Of a DNA stretch of 35,098 nt, positions 33,426 to 35,098 are shown one piece after another. How positions within the stretch are numbered: position 1 is the stretch's first letter; every line of letters begins with the position of its first letter. Under the pieces are notes generated by a model. It had not been told where the DNA came from and made no database searches. It saw only the letters and a program-made list of their open reading frames with translations. The position numbers and the translations under genes were made by a program. Where the stretch lies: contig CALUGW010000021.1 in the NCBI GenBank assembly GCA_944320305.1, positions 1-35,098 of the forward strand. The letters are read 5' to 3'. The stretch comes from an uncultured Prevotella sp. (GTDB taxonomy: Bacteria > Bacteroidota > Bacteroidia > Bacteroidales > Bacteroidaceae).

Positions 33426-34244
33426 ATGCAGAAATACGCTGACTACATTGTGCAGATTGAGATAGACTCGCTGTGGAGCGGCACGCGGCACATCGTGTGG
33501 AACCTGGACCCCAAGGTGAACATCCTCAGCGGCATCAACGGAGTGGGCAAGAGCACCATCCTGAACAAGGTGGTGCGCGGGCTGGCGCGGGGGGGCGAGT
33601 TCCCCAGCCACATGCTCAAGGGCGTGAGGATAAAGGTGATGCCCGAGGACGCCCGGTGGATACGCTACGACGTGATACGCAGCTTTGACCGCCCGCTGAT
33701 GAGCGGCGACCTGGTGAGCAAGATCGTTGACGCCTCCGTGACCACGGAGCTTGACTGGCAGCTCTACCAGCTGCAGCGCAAGTATCTCGACTACCAGGTG
33801 AACATCGGCAACCGCATCATCGAGACGCTGCGCGGCGGCGGCCCCGACGCCGCCTCCAAGGCGCATGAGATATCGCTGCCCAAGAAGAAGTTCCAGGACA
33901 TGATGGACCGCCTCTTCGCCGACACCGGCAAGCAGCTCATCAGGACCAAGAACGAGATAATGTTCACCCAGATAGGGGAGGAGCTGACGCCCTACCAGCT
34001 CTCCAGCGGCGAGAAGCAGATGCTGGTCATTCTGCTGACGGTGCTCATCGAGGACGGGCAGCACTACGTGCTCTTCATGGACGAGCCGGAGGTGAGCCTG
34101 CACGTGGAGTGGCAGCAGCGCCTGATAGACCTTATCGTGGAGCTGAACCCCAACGTGCAGGTGGTGCTCACCACACACTCGCCCGCCGTGATAATGAACG
34201 GCTGGATGGACAAGGTGACCGAGGTGAGCGACATAACCACCTGA
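33426..34244 (+). CDS. ABC/AAA-type ATPase, possible AriA-like subunit
   Basis: 272-residue ATPase of the AAA_15/AAA_21 (SMC/Rad50/OLD-like) type. Walker A is GINGVGKST (36-44), the ABC signature is LSSGEKQ (192-198), Walker B is VLFMDEPE (215-222) with the catalytic Glu, and the switch His is in TTHSP (H251). The region between Walker A and the signature is about 150 residues, compact, with a helical middle. There is no membrane or DNA-binding domain. The partner gene 33 bp downstream encodes DUF4435. In the PARIS phage-defence system an ATPase of this kind (AriA) holds the DUF4435 effector AriB inactive until a phage trigger is sensed. This protein is smaller than the AriA described in Enterobacteria, so the link is by family and order only. 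Confidence 0.75.
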   Translation: MQKYADYIVQIEIDSLWSGTRHIVWNLDPKVNILSGINGVGKSTILNKVVRGLARGGEFPSHMLKGVRIKVMPEDARWIRYDVIRSFDRPLMSGDLVSKIVDASVTTELDWQLYQLQRKYLDYQVNIGNRIIETLRGGGPDAASKAHEISLPKKKFQDMMDRLFADTGKQLIRTKNEIMFTQIGEELTPYQLSSGEKQMLVILLTVLIEDGQHYVLFMDEPEVSLHVEWQQRLIDLIVELNPNVQVVLTTHSPAVIMNGWMDKVTEVSDITT

Positions 34245-34277
34245 CGCCGCGCCGGGGGCTGGAAAGGAGGACGGACT

Positions 34278-35035
34278 ATGGGAAAACGGCTTAGAGACAA
34301 CATAACATCGCGCTACGTGGAGGCCGCCAACAGCCTTACGTCGAAGAGAGCGCGCCGCAAGATTGTGGCCTACGTCGAGAGCTATGACGACGTGCTGTTC
34401 TGGCGCACGGTGCTCGACCGCTTCGAGGACGACACGCGCTACTTCGAGGTGATGCTGCCGTCGAGGGGGAGGCTGAAGCGCGGCAAGAAGTCGGTGCTGA
34501 TGAACTTCATCGGCGAGAATGTGGGGCGCGACATGATAGCCTGCGTCGATGCCGACTATGACTACCTCATGCAGGGCCTCACGCCGATGTCGGAAAAGAT
34601 TCTGAACAGCCCCTACGTGTTCCACACCTATGTCTACGCGATTGAGAACTACCAGTGCTGCTCCACCGGACTGCACAACGTGTGCGTGATGGTGACGCTC
34701 AACGACCACGCCATCTTCGACTTCGTTGACTACCTGCGCCAGTATTCCGAGGCGTGCTGGCCGCTGTTCGTGTGGTCCGTGCTGATGTACCGCACGGGCC
34801 GCCACAACGAGTTCTCGCTGACAGACTTCAACAAGGCGGTGGAGCCCGGGGGCGTCAACATCGCGAATCCGCAGCCCTCGCTGGACCACCTCAGGGGCAA
34901 GGTGGGGCGCAGGGTGCGCCTGATGCAGAACAAATATCCCAAGGACAGGGCCGCATACAAGAAAATGGCGGAGGAGCTGGAGCGCCTCGGCGTCACGCCG
35001 CAGACAACGTATCTCTATATGCAGGGGCACCATCT
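34278..35035 (+). CDS. DUF4435 (TOPRIM-like) protein, possible AriB-like effector, 3' end cut off
   Basis: About 252 genuine residues. DUF4435 features: E34 in VAYVESYDD, the DxD pair D91/D93 in CVDADYD, and the conserved YAIENYQC. The E...DxD arrangement is that of a TOPRIM catalytic site, and in PARIS the AriB TOPRIM cuts host tRNA. A strong Shine-Dalgarno, AAGGAGG (34264-34270), precedes the ATG, and the gene follows the ATPase by 33 bp. The frame appears to end at 35066 with CRSRWSPYH, but those residues are translated from sequencing adapter, so the true C-terminus is missing. It might also be a housekeeping member of the family; DUF4435 pairs are common in Bacteroidales. Confidence 0.75.
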
Positions 35036-35098
35036 GTGTAGATCTCGGTGGTCGCCGTATCATTAAAAAAAAAAAACCGACGGTCAATAATCATAAAA
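35036..35098. other. Illumina adapter read-through and A-run (assembly artefact)
   Basis: From 35036 to 35064 the sequence (GTGTAGATCTCGGTGG and onward to GCCGTATCATT) is the reverse complement of the Illumina P5/universal adapter. It is followed by twelve A and 22 bases of unclear origin. The opposite strand translates to FFLMIRRPPRST, a peptide well known from adapter-contaminated database entries. This part is not genomic. Confidence 0.95.

Noticed and set aside
35036-35066. C-terminal residues CRSRWSPYH of the DUF4435 protein
   Set aside because: They are translated from adapter, not genome.
33402-35087. 561-codon antisense frame over the ATPase and DUF4435 genes
   Set aside because: It is a shadow frame that begins within the adapter sequence.

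Overview
The window looks like one whole contig from a short-read (probably metagenomic) assembly of a GC-rich member of the Bacteroidales, plausibly Prevotella-like. The evidence is the Bacteroidetes -7 box (TAnnTTTG, often with an upstream TTTG about 19 bases away) in front of many genes, the gene order parA-parB-DUF5683-LysM transglycosylase-rel, the pairs surE-lpxB and DUF3822-rsmD, and the run rsfS-ftsH-cdsA. The right end carries Illumina adapter sequence from about 35036 onward, so the last gene is cut and its final residues are false.

Layout. 1-995: a small hairpin repeat, the first copy of a large dispersed repeat and a long terminator. 996-8317 (minus): pectin methylesterase, the stringent-response enzyme Rel, a LysM lytic transglycosylase, DUF5683, ParB and ParA. 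8444-10335 (plus): surE-lpxB, divergent from parA. 10336-11024: second dispersed repeat with a large palindrome inside. 11207-12578 (plus): DUF3822 and rsmD. 12662-18952 (minus): cardiolipin synthase, queE, queD, dnaG and a two-domain pectin/rhamnogalacturonan acetylesterase. 19261-19828 (plus): a RelE-type toxin-antitoxin pair, then the third dispersed repeat. 20536-24879 (plus): a tandem PH-like membrane protein, CorA and a DUF349 protein. 25208-28999 (plus): tRNA-Gln(CUG), then rsfS-ftsH-cdsA behind a long GC-rich leader. 29139-31584 (minus): CstA and a lipoprotein. 31810-32372: fourth dispersed repeat, inverted. 32400-33329 (minus): an EamA transporter. 33426-35035 (plus): an ABC-type ATPase and a DUF4435 (TOPRIM-like) protein, the same pair of families that makes up the PARIS anti-phage system (AriA/AriB).

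Most genes are housekeeping: chromosome partitioning, stringent response, envelope synthesis, queuosine, primase, ribosome hibernation and membrane proteolysis. The unusual content lies between genes. Four copies of a roughly 500-560 bp non-coding element are scattered through 35 kb. The element is built from an AT-rich inverted repeat, a 7-bp tandem, a 22-bp tandem of palindromic words and a 9-bp tandem. A reading frame of about 72 codons stays open in all four copies. Between the two copies compared codon by codon, however, all changed codons are nonsynonymous, which argues that the conserved thing is DNA or RNA, not protein. The repeat and the ATPase-DUF4435 pair are the two items most worth following up.
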